The translations under genes were made by a program, and so were the position numbers. A stretch of 64,000 nucleotides of DNA from Aegilops tauschii subsp. strangulata (Eukaryota; Streptophyta; Magnoliopsida; Poales; Poaceae), in NCBI RefSeq assembly GCF_002575655.3, contig NC_053036.3, positions 644,016,736-644,080,735 of the forward strand, read 5' to 3'. The notes beneath the pieces were generated by a model that had not been told where the DNA came from, did not search any database, and worked only from the letters and a program-made list of their open reading frames with translations. Position 1 is the first letter of the stretch; each line of letters begins with the position of its first letter. This document shows, in pieces, positions 11,225 to 21,508 of the stretch.

Positions 11225-12239
11225 ATGGCTACGGAAAGAGGAAGGTAAGCTCCTCCAAACCCCCAATTAGTTTGAGTCAATCATATGAGGAACCCTCCCT
11301 AGTTGATATGGTGAACCCTAAACCTAGATGATTGCAATGTGATGAACCTAGTTGATGAACCCTAGGTTTAGTCTTTCTTATAGCCATACGAGCAACCCTC
11401 TCTAGTTGATATGATGAACCCTAGAACCTAGATGAACCCTAGAACCTAGACGAACCCTAGAACCTAGATGAACCCTAGGTTTAGTCTTTCTTATAGCCAT
11501 ATGAGGAACCCTGTCTAGGTTATATGATGAACCCTAGAACCTAGATGAACCCTCCAACCTAGATGAACCCTAGGTTTAGTCTTTCTTATAGCCATATGTG
11601 ATGATTTATTGTGTGAATATTGTAGATATTTGTTTTGCTTGCATTAGAACAAATATTGATGTTTAATTAACTTTATCCAATCAATGCTTATATAAGGAAC
11701 ATGGCGCCACCACCACCACTTGATGAGGATGATGACTATGAAGACCCACTTGAGGAAGCCATCTGTGCTCAAAGAGTGAGGCTGAGCGAACAGGAGGTGT
11801 GCAACCTATGGGACAACTTTCTGCCACGTGCTGACTTGATCGGGGCGCCATTCGTGACCCGTCTGACAAGTACCATGATCGATCGACATGTCATGGTATG
11901 TTATTAGTGTAGAATCCAAGGAATTGTTAATAGTTTAGATAATCCATACTTATTAATTGATATGTTTTTCTTATTCAGAAATTGCCAAAGAGCCTATCTG
12001 AGAGTTGTGGCATCGAGGCTGATGAAGAAGGCTATGCTGGAATACGCCTTACCGCAAGGGGCCCCGTCACTACTTGTGCATACGGCGTGGACACGGACGG
12101 TCGCACACATTTAAGCACAGATGGGTGGAAGAGCTTCCTTGTTGACAAGAATCTTCATGTTGGACAGGCCATCCTTATTACTATTAGGAACACCAACCGT
12201 CAAGGCTTGAAGATGATGATCGTCATCGATATCATCTAA
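11225..12239 (+). CDS. Small B3-domain-like protein, 3 exons, apparently intact
   Basis: Exons 11225-11244, 11697-11895 and 11979-12239 join in phase with GT/AG borders, giving 159 aa without a stop. The N-terminus is short and acidic (LDEDDDYEDPLEEA). The C-terminal ~100 residues resemble a B3 DNA-binding domain: VTRLTSTMIDRHVMKLPKSL matches the first strands, and GWKSFLVDKNLHVGQAILIT matches the conserved GWk-F-LkvGD segment, although the usual Asp after the Gly is replaced. B3 proteins bind DNA in the nucleus; the target here is unknown. Its first exon (ATGGCTACGGAAAGAGGAAG) and leader are homologous to those of the PMD gene upstream (GATCGAGATGGC in both), so both genes share one ancestral 5' region. 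Intron 1 holds tandem repeats. It could be an element-encoded accessory protein or a captured gene. The family call rests on motif memory, not a search. Confidence 0.6.
11342..11600. repeat. Tandem repeats in intron 1 of the B3-like gene
   Basis: A unit containing GAACCCTAGGTTTAGTCTTT and CTTATAGCCATA occurs three times, starting near 11352, 11474 and 11565. Between them lie shorter units of GATGAACCCTAGAACCTA. The AACCCTA core resembles the plant telo-box, but the period is not telomeric. Confidence 0.8.
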
Positions 12240-12805
12240 ACTATATATGCGTGTGGCTGTTGATGATCGTCATGTTTGATTGCTACCTATGGATGAAACC
12301 TTTTATGTGGTCGATGACCGTTGAACTTGTTAAACTTCTTATGTTGCCTTCGAACTATGTTATGTTATTTGGTTAAATTATGTTATGTGATCAAACTATG
12401 TTATTTGGTACTTGTTTCTTAGTCCGTAATGGCAAAACTTTTTGGATGTGATCAAACTATGTTATGTCTATGAAATTGTGCTTATTGTTTCTTATGTCTG
12501 GAAAAAAAATTGAAGACAAAATCAAAGTAGTTAAGTTCATGCGGACTATGATAACCTACCGCCAGGGCACTCGGCGGTAGGTTTGTGTGGGCTACCGCCG
12601 TGGACTATGGCGGTAGGTCCGTAAGCAGCCGTTAATGGTTTGACGGCCGTCAGGCACACCTACCGCCGGAACCTCCGGTGGTAGACTGTGCAACCCTACC
12701 ACCTGAGGGTCCGGCGGTAGCAAAAGGGTTAGATCTCGAAAACGTTTCAAACTGGGGTCAGATCTTGATTTTGTTTCACAAAAGGGTCAAAACACGAAAT
12801 TTTGC
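12240..12805. other. 3' flank of the B3-like gene with CTACCGCC/GGCGGTAG inverted repeats
   Basis: 12240-12540 is AT-rich 3' flank with no gene seen. From 12555 to about 12720 several short hairpins of CCTACCGCC...GGCGGTAGG type follow one another, including CTACCGCCGTGGACTATGGC. 12721-12805 (AAAGGGTTAGATCTCGAAAA onward) looks like the terminal part of the element. It abuts the Copia primer-binding site at 12812. Confidence 0.55.
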
Positions 12806-12861
12806 CGCACATGGTAATCAGAGCCCCATCTCTTCCCATCTACTGAGATCCCATCTACCTG

Positions 12862-15800
12862 ATGTCTTCCTCCTCCTCCCGCGCCTCCCAACATACCCTC
12901 AATGGACAGGTCACTGAGAAGCTAACACGCACGAACTACGTGCTGTGGCGCACGTAGGTCACTCCCCATCTACGTGGCGCCGGTGTCTTCGGCTACGTCG
13001 ACGACACCACGCCGAAGCCAGCCAGGCTTCATGTCACCAAGGACAAGGATGGCAAAGAAAGCTCTGAGCCCACCCGATCTGGGTCAGGGAGGACCAGCAG
13101 GTGTTGGGCTACTTGCTCAGTACCCTCTCCAAGGAGGTGCTCGTCATGGTGACCACAGTCACCACGTCGCTCGTGCTTAGGACCACGGTGGCAGGTATGT
13201 TCTCGTCACAGTCCATGAGCCGTGTGAACAACATCAGGACGGCGCTCATCAACGCCCAGATGGGCAACCAAACGGTCGCCGCCTACTTCGCCTCTCTCCG
13301 CGGCCTCGCCGATGAGCTTGAGGCTGCCGGGAAGGCCATCCAAGTCGACGAGCTCATCTCCTACATCATCCACCGCCTCGACGTCGACTACCAGCCCCTC
13401 GTCTCCGCCCTCGACGCCCGCATCATGCCGGTCTCCCTCGTTGAGCTCTACGCCATGCTCAGCAACTTCGATCAACGCATGCCCCAGTTCAACCACTCGG
13501 GCGGCGGTTTCCGCTCCTCTGCCAACGCTGCGGTCCGCGACCATGGTGATGGCTCACGTGGTCGTGGCTCTTCCCGCAGCAGGTGGTGGCGGCAACAGTG
13601 GCGGCGGCAACTCCAATGGCCGCTCCGGTGCATCCCGCGGTCGTCGTGGTGATGGCCCAAATCAGGCCCGCTCAGAGACGCCCCGCTGCCAAATTTGTGG
13701 TAAGCTAGGGCACACCGCGAAGGACTGTTGGTATCGTTACGATGAAGATGACGATGACTCCCAAGATGAAGAAAAGGTGGTCTCCGTGGCTGATAGATCC
13801 TACGGCGTCAACACAAATTGGTATGTTGACAGTGGTGCTACTAATCACATAACCAATGAACTTGAGAAGGTCACGATGAAGGAGAAGTACCGTGGCAAAG
13901 ATCACATCCACATGGCGAGTGGGGAAGGTATGCAGATTTGTCACATTGGTCATTCTAATTTTCGTACCCCTCATCATCCAATTCATCTTAAGAAAATCTT
14001 GCATGTTCCTAGTTCCACTAAAAGTCTCCTCTCTATTCATAGAATTGCCCTTGATAATCATGTTTTCCTCGAATTTCATCCATACTTCTTTTTGATCAAG
14101 GACCAGGCAACGAAGAAGGTTCTCTATCGAGGTAGATGTGTTCGAGGGCTTTACCCGTTGATTCCGGAGCTTAGGAGACTCAATAAACAAGCCAATGGTG
14201 TTGTCAAAGTCTCGTCAACACGGTGGCACGATCAATTAGGGCATGCTGCTTTTTCTTTAGTTGAAAGATTACTTAGGAAAAATAAACTCCCATTTGTTGG
14301 TGAGCGGAATGTCGAAACTATTTGTGATTCCTATCAATGTGCCAAAATTCATCAATTACCATACCCAATATCTACTAGTGTTTCTACCAAACCACTTCAA
14401 TCAATTTTTTCTGATGTGTGGGGTCCTGCCCCTACTTCTGTTGGTAGATACGAGTATTATGTAAGCTTCATAGATGACTATAGCAAATTTGTATGGATTT
14501 AACTTCTCAAAAAAGAGATCCGATGTCTTTCAAGTTTTTCAAAACTTCCAAGGTGGTTGAATGAAAATTTGCTAGCAAAATTATTGCAGTGCAATCAGAC
14601 TATGGGGGGGGAGTATGAAAAACTAAACTCCTTTTTCCAAACACTTGGCATATCACACCACGTTTCATGCCCTCATGCTCACCAACAGAATGGCTCTGCT
14701 GAACGAAAGCACAGGCACATAGTTGAAGTTGGGCTCGCCCTCTTGGCAGGGCCTCCATGCCTCTCAAGTTTTGGGATGAGGATTTTCTCACCGCTGTTCA
14801 TATCATTAATATGCTCCGTAGTCGAGTCATCAACAACGAAACTCCAGTAGAAAGACTTCTTCACACAAAACCAGACTACAAATCCCTTCGTGTTTTTGGG
14901 TGTGCTTGTTGGCCCAACCTTCGCCCATACAACAAAAGCAAACTCATGCTACGTTCCAAGCAGTGTGTCTTTCTAGGGTATAGCCCTCAACACAAAGGTG
15001 TCAAGTGCTTAGATATATCCACTGGTCGCGTTTATATATCTCGTGACGTTGTCTTTGACGAAACAAAGTTTCCGTTTGCCACCCTACATCCAAACGCCAG
15101 CGCTCGCCTTCGAGAAGAAATTCTTCTTCTACCAACTCATCTCACCAATATTGATCAAGGGGGTCCAAATTATGATGATCAATTGTTGACTAATCCTGCT
15201 ACTAATGGTGTGCATGAGTTTTCTTATGATGTTACAGGAGAAAACAGCGAAAACGATGCAGAAATCAGTGAAAAATGCGCCGGCAGACCCATATTCCATG
15301 TGTTCGGTTTTGGGAGGGAAATCCTCCTCAGGATCGGCCCCGCAGCAGGTGCCCAGTCGATCCCCCTCAGGATCAGCAGTGGCAGGCGCGGTAGACACGC
15401 CAGCGCCAGCCTACGCCGACCACATCGTTGTCTCCAGCCCAGCGCGCGACACGCGTCGACCCTCCAGTGGCGGCGGCCCGAGTCCTCCCCCGCACCAATC
15501 CGCGTCCGGCACGCGGCAGCACGCGGCTCGCCAGGACGGCGCGCGGTTCCACGACCAGCCACTCGTGTACAAGTAGCACGTCTCTGTTCGCCCACCAGGT
15601 GTGGGGCCCAGCCCTGACGCGGGATCCGGCGCGGACTCAAGCGCGCACACGCGCGCGTCCACGCGCTCGACCGGCATCCGCTTCGAGGTGGATGCGTCAT
15701 CATCAGCCAATGATGAGGCCCCGGGATCCTCTGCGCCGACTGGAGAAGCTGCACATGATGAAATAGTCACAGAAGATCCGGCGGGAGCATATTCTGCTAC

Positions 15801-17474
15801 AGGAGTTTCTGTCCCGGGATTCTCTGTGGCTGGTGATCCTGCTGCTCCACCGTCATGGCGTACACGACTACAACATGGGGTAATACATCCAGTTAATTGT
15901 AAACACATAACCAAATATGGCATGGTTTGTTCGACAGAGAACCTGGTGAACCACATACGCTTGAGGAAGCACTTGGTGATGAAAAGTGGAAGAATGCCAT
16001 GAATAAAGAATACATGGCACTCAAGAAAAATAAAACTGGCATTTAGTTCCCCCACAGCAGGGTAAAAATTTAATTGATTGCAAGTTGGTATTCAGAATCA
16101 AAAGGAAATCTGATGGAACCATTGATCGCTATAAAGCTAGGCTCGTTGCAAAGGGGTTTAAACAACGGTATGGCATAGACTATGAGGACACGTTTAGTCC
16201 GGTTGTTAAGGCTGCTACTATCCGTCTTGTTTTCTCTGTTGCTATTTCCAGGGGATGAAGTCTCAGGCAACTTGATGTACTGAACGCGTTTCTTCATGGT
16301 GTTCTGGAAGAGGAGGTATATATGAAACAACCTACTCGGTTTATAAGTAAAAGTGCACCCTCTTATGTCATTGGACAAAGCACTCTATGGCTTGAAACAG
16401 GCACCAAGAGCATGGTATTCCCGTCTCTGTCACAAAATGCAAACACTTGGTTTTGTTCCCTCAAAGTCTGGCACCTCTCTGTTCATCTACAACAAGTCCA
16501 ATACATGCATATTTGTCCTCATATATGTTGATGATATTATTGTAACAAGCTCATCTAATGAAGCCATCACTGGACTGTTGAAAGATTTGAGTGCAGGTTT
16601 TTCCTTGAAGGATCTTGGAGACTTGCATTATTTTCTTGGGATTGAAGTAAAGAAGCACAAGGATGGACTTCATCTCTCTCAAGAAAAGTATGCAGTTGAC
16701 TTGGTAAGAAAAGCTGGTTTGCAAGGTTGTAAACCTACACCAACTCCATTATCAAGCTCAGAAAAATTATCTCTCACGCAAGGAACTCTCTTAACTCAAG
16801 AGGACAGCACAAAATACAGGAGCCTAGTAGGAGCTCTTCAATACCTCACTCTTACCAGGCCTGATATTTCTTTTGCTGTCAACAAAGTTTGTCAGTTTCT
16901 TCATGCACCTACAACTGTCCATTTAACTGCTGCAAAGAGGATAGTTTGATATGTCAAAAACACATTAAGCATGGGTCTTAATTTCAGCAAATCATCTTCT
17001 ACACTTGTTAGTGCCTTCTCTGATTCTGATTGGGCAGGTTATCTTGATGATAGACGATCCACTGGTGGTTTTGCTATTTTCTTTGGATCCAACTTGATAT
17101 CATGGTGTGCTCGCAAACAAGCCACAGTCTCCAGACCCAGTACTGAGGCAGAATACAAGGCTCTGGCAAATGCCACAGCTGAAATCATGTGGGTTCAGTC
17201 CATGTTGAAGGAACTTGGTATAAAGAGTAAACAAGCTCCTTGTCTGTGGTGTGATAACCTTGGTGCTACTGATCTCTTAGCTAATCCAGTGTTTCATGCC
17301 AGGACTAAACACGTTGAGATAGATTTTCATTTTGTCAGAGAAAGAGTTGCTCAGAAGCAACTTGACATTCGGTTTGTGCATTCCAGTGAACAAATTGCAG
17401 ATGCGTTCACAAAGGCATTGTCCGTCAAGAGCTTCAAAAACTTCAAGTATAATCTCAACTTAATGCAGTTGTGA
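12862..17474 (+). pseudogene. Copia gag-pol, heavily decayed
   Basis: Domains in order: Gag (UBN2-type; VNNIRTALINAQMGNQTVAA), CCHC zinc knuckle CQICGKLGHTAKDC (about 13687), protease with WYVDSGATNHIT (about 13822), integrase zinc region and core (SDVWGP, SFIDDYSKFVW, NGSAERKHRHIVE), reverse transcriptase ([22 protein letters not shown] near 16528), and RNase H ([35 protein letters not shown]). The frame is broken many times: a TAG at 12955-12957, frameshifts near 13085 and 13560, a stop ending at 14502, further shifts around 14570-14760, a Ser/Pro/Arg-rich low-complexity insertion or expansion at about 15280-15760, and stops near 16256 and 16948. No product can be made. Confidence 0.85.
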
Positions 17475-17485
17475 TTAAGGAAGGG

Positions 17486-17724
17486 TGTTAAACATGCAAC
17501 ATGTCACGATAGGTGACCGGCACATCTCATAGGAGATAGTTTGAGATAGTTAGGTTGTTAGAATCTTATGTTTATCTCATGTAACCTCTTATCTCTATCT
17601 CCTTTCTTCATCTCCAAGATTGCAATCCAAACCGCATGTATGCGCTGTTATGGGAGGTGCGCCCCATCTATTTAACACGAAGCCGTCGGCCTGAGCAAGG
17701 TAAGACGTTCCACTAGTTCGCACA
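17486..17724 (+). repeat. 3' LTR of the short-LTR Copia
   Basis: Starts TGTTAAACATGCAACATG directly after the purine-rich AAGGAAGGG and ends CGCACA; about 239 bp with TG...CA ends. The 5' LTR is not available for comparison, so the limits rest on the polypurine tract, the TG/CA ends and the start of paralogous flank at 17725. Confidence 0.65.
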
Positions 17725-17914
17725 GTAAGAACTGATCCATGCAACAACAAAGTAACAGCCAATGAATTATCTTGGAAGCACACAATGCCCATGGTGTACT
17801 GTTGCACAGTAATGAAGTTTACCACCATCAATGGCCATGTGGGCACATAGAGAATGAGAGAGAAGAGGAGAGGAACCATCAGCTTACCTCTGCCATGGTC
17901 GAAGAAGAACTGGC
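17725..17914. repeat. Older sequence, left half of segmental-duplication copy A
   Basis: Homologous to 58580-58772: shared landmarks are CAATGAATTATCTT, GCACAGTAATGAAGTTTACC and GAAGAAGAACTGGC. It continues after the Gypsy insertion at 55894. CTGGC at 17910-17914 is the left target-site duplication of the Gypsy. Confidence 0.85.
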
Positions 17915-18460
17915 TGTCGTGGTTCTAAGTCTGACAGTGATGTAGGGGGTAAGTATGGAGAGGCTAGATCCTAGCTATGTAGAAGCTGTAAGCACACAAA
18001 GATGTACGAGTTCAGGCCCTTCTCGGAGGAAGTAAAAGCCCTACGTCTCGGTGCCCGGAGACGGTCGACTGGATTATATGTGTGAGAATGACAAGGGTGC
18101 CAACCCTTGATACTGAGGAGGGGGGTGGCTTATATAGAGTTCGCCAGCCCTCTCCTGCCCTCAGTAATGCAGGGTTTAAGGTACATTAAGGCTGGGCGTT
18201 ACTGGTAACGCCCCTAATAAAGTGCTATAATGACCATAAAGACTACTTAATGATCGACCGTTTGCCTGCGGAATGACTTTAGATCTCCTGGCAGTCGAGT
18301 GGTTGGCTTCATGGTCGAGTGATAGCTTCTTGGTCGAGTGTCTTGAACCCGTCGAGTGGGTACCTTCAAGTCGATTGAAAGGTGACTTCTTCTAGGGATG
18401 TCCTTGGGTAGGGCTCTTTGGACAGGTCCGTGCCCCTACCCTAGGTACATAGCTTCATCA
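17915..18460 (-). repeat. 3' LTR of the Gypsy element
   Basis: 546 bp. I count about nine differences (substitutions and 1-bp indels) from the right LTR, so the insertion is fairly young. A TATA-like CTATATAAG for minus-strand transcription lies around 18130-18140. On the minus strand the polypurine tract (TCGGGGGCTAA) is just inside, at 18461-18471. Confidence 0.9.
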
Positions 18461-18877
18461 TTAGCCCCCGAATGGATCGAGGTTAGAGTGGGAAAAGAGT
18501 TGGGATCTTTCCGACTGGTTTTTTGTGCTACACGAATGCCTTGTTTTGGATCAATCGTCACGGATGACGTTGTCAACCTTTTTCAGTCGCCTTGATCCAT
18601 TCCAGGCCTTACGTCGAGTGAATTTCCTCGCTTGTGAAGTTCCGAATGATGGTGTAAAAGGGATCTTCTGTCCGACGAATCGTTCTGTAACCCGCGGATT
18701 TTGTGGGATTTGATTTTCGGGAAGCGCGCGGGATGGGAGCGGCCGCAGTAATCGGATGTGATAAGGCGGAAGCTCCTCGATCCCCGCGCTGCCTTTTTCG
18801 CCACGTACCGCGCGCGTGTCGGCTGCGGGATTTGACGGGATAGCCTGGGCCTACCGGTCAGCCACTCGGAAGCGGCC

Positions 18878-18886
18878 CCTTATAAG
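18878..18886 (+). promoter_or_regulatory. Candidate TATA box for the Gypsy antisense gene
   Basis: CTTATAAGC within GCGGCCCCTTATAAGCCGCC, about 120 bp upstream of the ATG at 19005 and facing away from the LTR. A C/T-rich leader (CTCTCTCCTTTCCTTC) follows. This would allow transcription opposite to gag-pol. The rest of 18461-18877 shows no gene. Confidence 0.4.
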
Positions 18887-19004
18887 CCGCCGGCTCGGGG
18901 TTTCCAATAGTGTGCTCTCTCCTTTCCTTCTCCCTTCGCAAGGTTCTCCGCCACCTCCGCTCTCATCCTAGTGCCGCAGGTCCATTCGAGCTTTGCCGGC
19001 GACG

Positions 19005-19833
19005 ATGGTGAAGGACAAGACGTCCGCTCTGGAGCGCGCGAAGAAGGCGGCGGCGCAGGGGAAAGGGAAGAAGTCCGCTCGGGGCGGGTCTTCCTCAAGG
19101 ACTTCTCTGCCCAGAGGCTGGATCCAGGGTGACTGGATGCCGATGGTGATTCGGCAGGAAGATCTCGACGATATGGTTGAGGGGGGAGTCATTCCTCACG
19201 AAGCTGCGCGTCTCCCGGGGAGAGAGGTCGAGCCCCAACCTCTTGATGGTGAGTGTGTGCTCCTCGCCACCCATATCGATCGCGGGTTTTCTCTGCCTCC
19301 TCATCCTTTTTTCCGGAGTTTCCTGAATTTCTTCGGAGCGCAGCTCCACCACTTCACTCCCAACTCTATCGTGTATCTGGCTGCTTTCATTTCTTTGTGT
19401 GAGGGTTTCTTGGGTTGTCGCCCCCATTGGGGGCTCTTTAAGCACATCTTCACTTGCCGTTCCCAATCGGTCAAAAAGGCCAAGTCGAGTGACGAAAGGA
19501 CGCAGGTGATCCAGCTGTGCAGGGGCTTGGCGATCCAGACGAGGGGCAAAAGTTCTTTTCCATCCATCACCTTCCCCGAGTCGGTCCGTGGTTGGTAGGC
19601 GACCTGGTTTTACTGTAAAGACCAGGCGACCCCAGGACAGTCGACCGGGCTTCCCCCCCTTCTCTCTGGAACGAGCTCAAAAACCTGCTTCTCTGAAAGT
19701 GGCACCGGAAGAAAAGGCCCAAGTCAAAGTGCTGGTTGGTCAAGTGGTTTAGCTTGTCCGCGAGGGCGTGACTGGCATGGACTTGCTGGAGGTCTTCCTT
19801 CGGAGGCGCATCCAACCGCTCCAGGCTCGTGAC
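19005..19833 (+). pseudogene. Gypsy-associated antisense ORF (PF04195-like), 5' part
   Basis: Encoded opposite to gag-pol between pol and the 3' LTR. The ATG at 19005 is the first in frame after the TATA-like site. The protein starts with a basic Lys/Ser-rich segment and then shows the pattern PHPFFRSFLNFFGAQLHHF, LCEGFLGCRPHWGLFKHIF, typical of the 'putative gypsy type transposon' domain of grass elements. It breaks at TAG 19596-19598, shifts frame in a C-run near 19650, and has another stop near 19751. The frame then reads MDLLEVFLRRRIQPLQARD up to the Angela insertion and resumes at 46147 with HPMWLYSGLED, so one exon was split by the insertion. The function of these antisense proteins is unknown; such extra ORFs are reported for Retand-type Gypsy elements. 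Confidence 0.7.
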
Positions 19834-21508
19834 TCTTGGAAATATGCCCTAGAGGCAATAATAAAAGGATTATTATTATATTTCCTTGTTTATGATAATT
19901 GTCTTTATTCATGCTATAATTGTGTTATCCGGAAATCGTAATACATGTGTGAATAACAGACACCAATATGTCCCTAGTAAGCCTCTAGTTGACTAGCTCG
20001 TTGATCAACAGATAGTCATGGTTTCCTGACTATGGACATTGGATGTCATTGATAACGAGATCACATCATTAGGAGAATGATGTGATGGACAAGACCCAAT
20101 CCTAAACATAGCATAAGATCGTATAGTTCGTTTGCTAGAGTTTTTCCAATGTCAAGTATCCTTTCCTTAGACCATGAGATCGTGTAACTCCCGGATACCG
20201 TAGGAGTGCTTTGGGTTTACCAAACGTCACAACGTAACTGGGTGACTATAAAGGTATACTACGGGTATCTCCGAAAGTGTCTGTTGGGTTGACACGGATC
20301 GAGAATGGGATTCGTCACTCCGTGTGACGGAGAGGTATCACTGGGCCCACTCGGTAATGCATCATCATTATGAGCTCAAAGTGACCAAGTGTCTGGTCAC
20401 GGGATCATGCATTGAGGTACGAGTAAAGTGACTTGCCGGTAACGAGATTGAACGAGGTATTGGGATGCCGACGATCGAATCTCGGGCAAGTAACATACCG
20501 ATTGACGAAGGGAATTGTATACGGGGTTGTTTGAATCCTCGACATCGTGGTTCATCCGATGAGATCATCGAGGAGCATGTGGGAGCCAACATGGGTATCC
20601 AGATCCCGCTGTTGGTTATTGACCGGAGAGCGATCTCGGTCATGTCTACATGTCTCCCGAACCCGTAGGGTCTACACACTTAAGGTTCGGTGACGCTAGG
20701 GCTGTGAAGATATGTATATGCAGTAACCCGAATGTTGTTCGGAGTCCCGGATGAGATCCCAGACGTCACGAGGAGTTTCGGAATAGTCCGGAGGTAAAGA
20801 ATTATATATAGGAAGTGCTGTTTCGGCCATCGGGACAAGTTTCGGGGTCACCGGTATTGTACCGGGACCACCGGAAGGGTCCCGGGGGTCCACCGGGTGG
20901 GGCCACCCATCCCGGAGGGCCCCATGGGCCAAAAGTGGGGAGGGGAACCAGCCCATAGTGGGCTGGTGCGCCCCCCTAGGCCCACCCCATGCGCCTAGGG
21001 TTGAAACCCTAGGAGTGGGGGGGCGCCTCACCTTGGCTTGGGGGCCACTCCAGCCCTGGCCGCCGCCCCCCCTAGGGGACTATATAAAGGGAGGGGGCAG
21101 GGAGGCAGCCGCACCCTGCATCTCTGGCGCCTCCCTCTCCCTTGCTACACCTCTCTCCCTCGTAGTACACGGCGAAGCCCTGCTACTGTGACGCCCTGCA
21201 TCCACCACCACGCCGTCGTGCTGCTGGATCTTCATCAACCTCTCCTTTCCCCTTGCTGGATCAAGAAGGAGGAGACGTCATCCGCTCCGTACGTGTGTTG
21301 AATGCGGACGTGCCGTCCGTTCGGCGCTTGGTCATAGGTGATTCGGATCACGTCGTGTACGACTACCTCATCCCCGTTCTTTGAACGCTTCCGCTCGCAA
21401 TCTACAAAGGTATGTAGATGCATCCGATCACTCGTTGCTAGATGAACTCATAGATGGATCTTGGTGAAACCGTAGGAAATTTTTTGTTTTCTGCAACGTT
21501 CCCCAACA
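19834..21508 (+). repeat. Angela-like LTR 1 (outer 5')
   Basis: 1675 bp. The first bases are TCTTGG instead of TGTTGG, so the canonical TG terminus is mutated. It lacks 34 bp present in LTR2 and LTR3 next to the TATA box; the missing piece lies between copies of CCCCCCTAGG, so slippage or illegitimate recombination is the likely cause. TATATAAA at 21081-21088 remains. Confidence 0.92.
21081..21088 (+). promoter_or_regulatory. LTR1 TATA box
   Basis: TATATAAA in GGGGACTATATAAAGGGAGG, conserved in LTR2 (38715-38722) and LTR3 (45715-45722). It is the expected position for retrotransposon transcription in this family. Confidence 0.65.

Larger units (their letters stand above)
7207..12805 (+). mobile_element. 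Unclassified mobile element or fragment carrying PMD and B3-like genes
   Basis: Lies between the Angela LTR end (7206) and the primer-binding site of the next Copia (12812). It carries two plus-strand intron-containing genes with near-parallel upstream regions, and clusters of short inverted repeats built on CCTACCGCC/GGCGGTAGG near each promoter and at the right end. No transposase or terminal inverted repeat is visible; the left end was cut by the Angela insertion. PMD genes are known to be carried by plant Mutator-like and Gypsy elements, so a mobile origin is likely. The class is unknown and the right boundary (about 12805) is inferred from where Copia signals begin. Confidence 0.5.
12806..17724 (+). 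mobile_element. Decayed Ty1/Copia retrotransposon with short LTR, second family
   Basis: TGGTAATCAGAGCC at 12812-12825 is a Met-tRNA-type primer-binding site. The six bases before it (CGCACA) match the last six of the 3' LTR (17719-17724). Apart from these, the 5' LTR is missing: upstream sequence belongs to the PMD/B3 element, which probably inserted into or replaced it. Gag-pol follows at 12862-17474, then a polypurine tract and a short 3' LTR. A sequence homologous to 58580 onward begins right after 17724, supporting this end. GTAAG (17725-17729) is the candidate right TSD. Confidence 0.75.

Noticed and set aside
15129..16055. Several overlapping ORFs of 89-286 aa on both strands
   Set aside because: Lie in the low-complexity GC-rich linker of the decayed Copia polyprotein; only the frame that continues integrase is meaningful, and it is broken.
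20368..20679. Repeated minus-strand ~103-aa ORF in each Angela LTR (also at 6030, 37968, 44969)
   Set aside because: Occurs only inside LTRs, no domain, variable between copies; LTR shadow.
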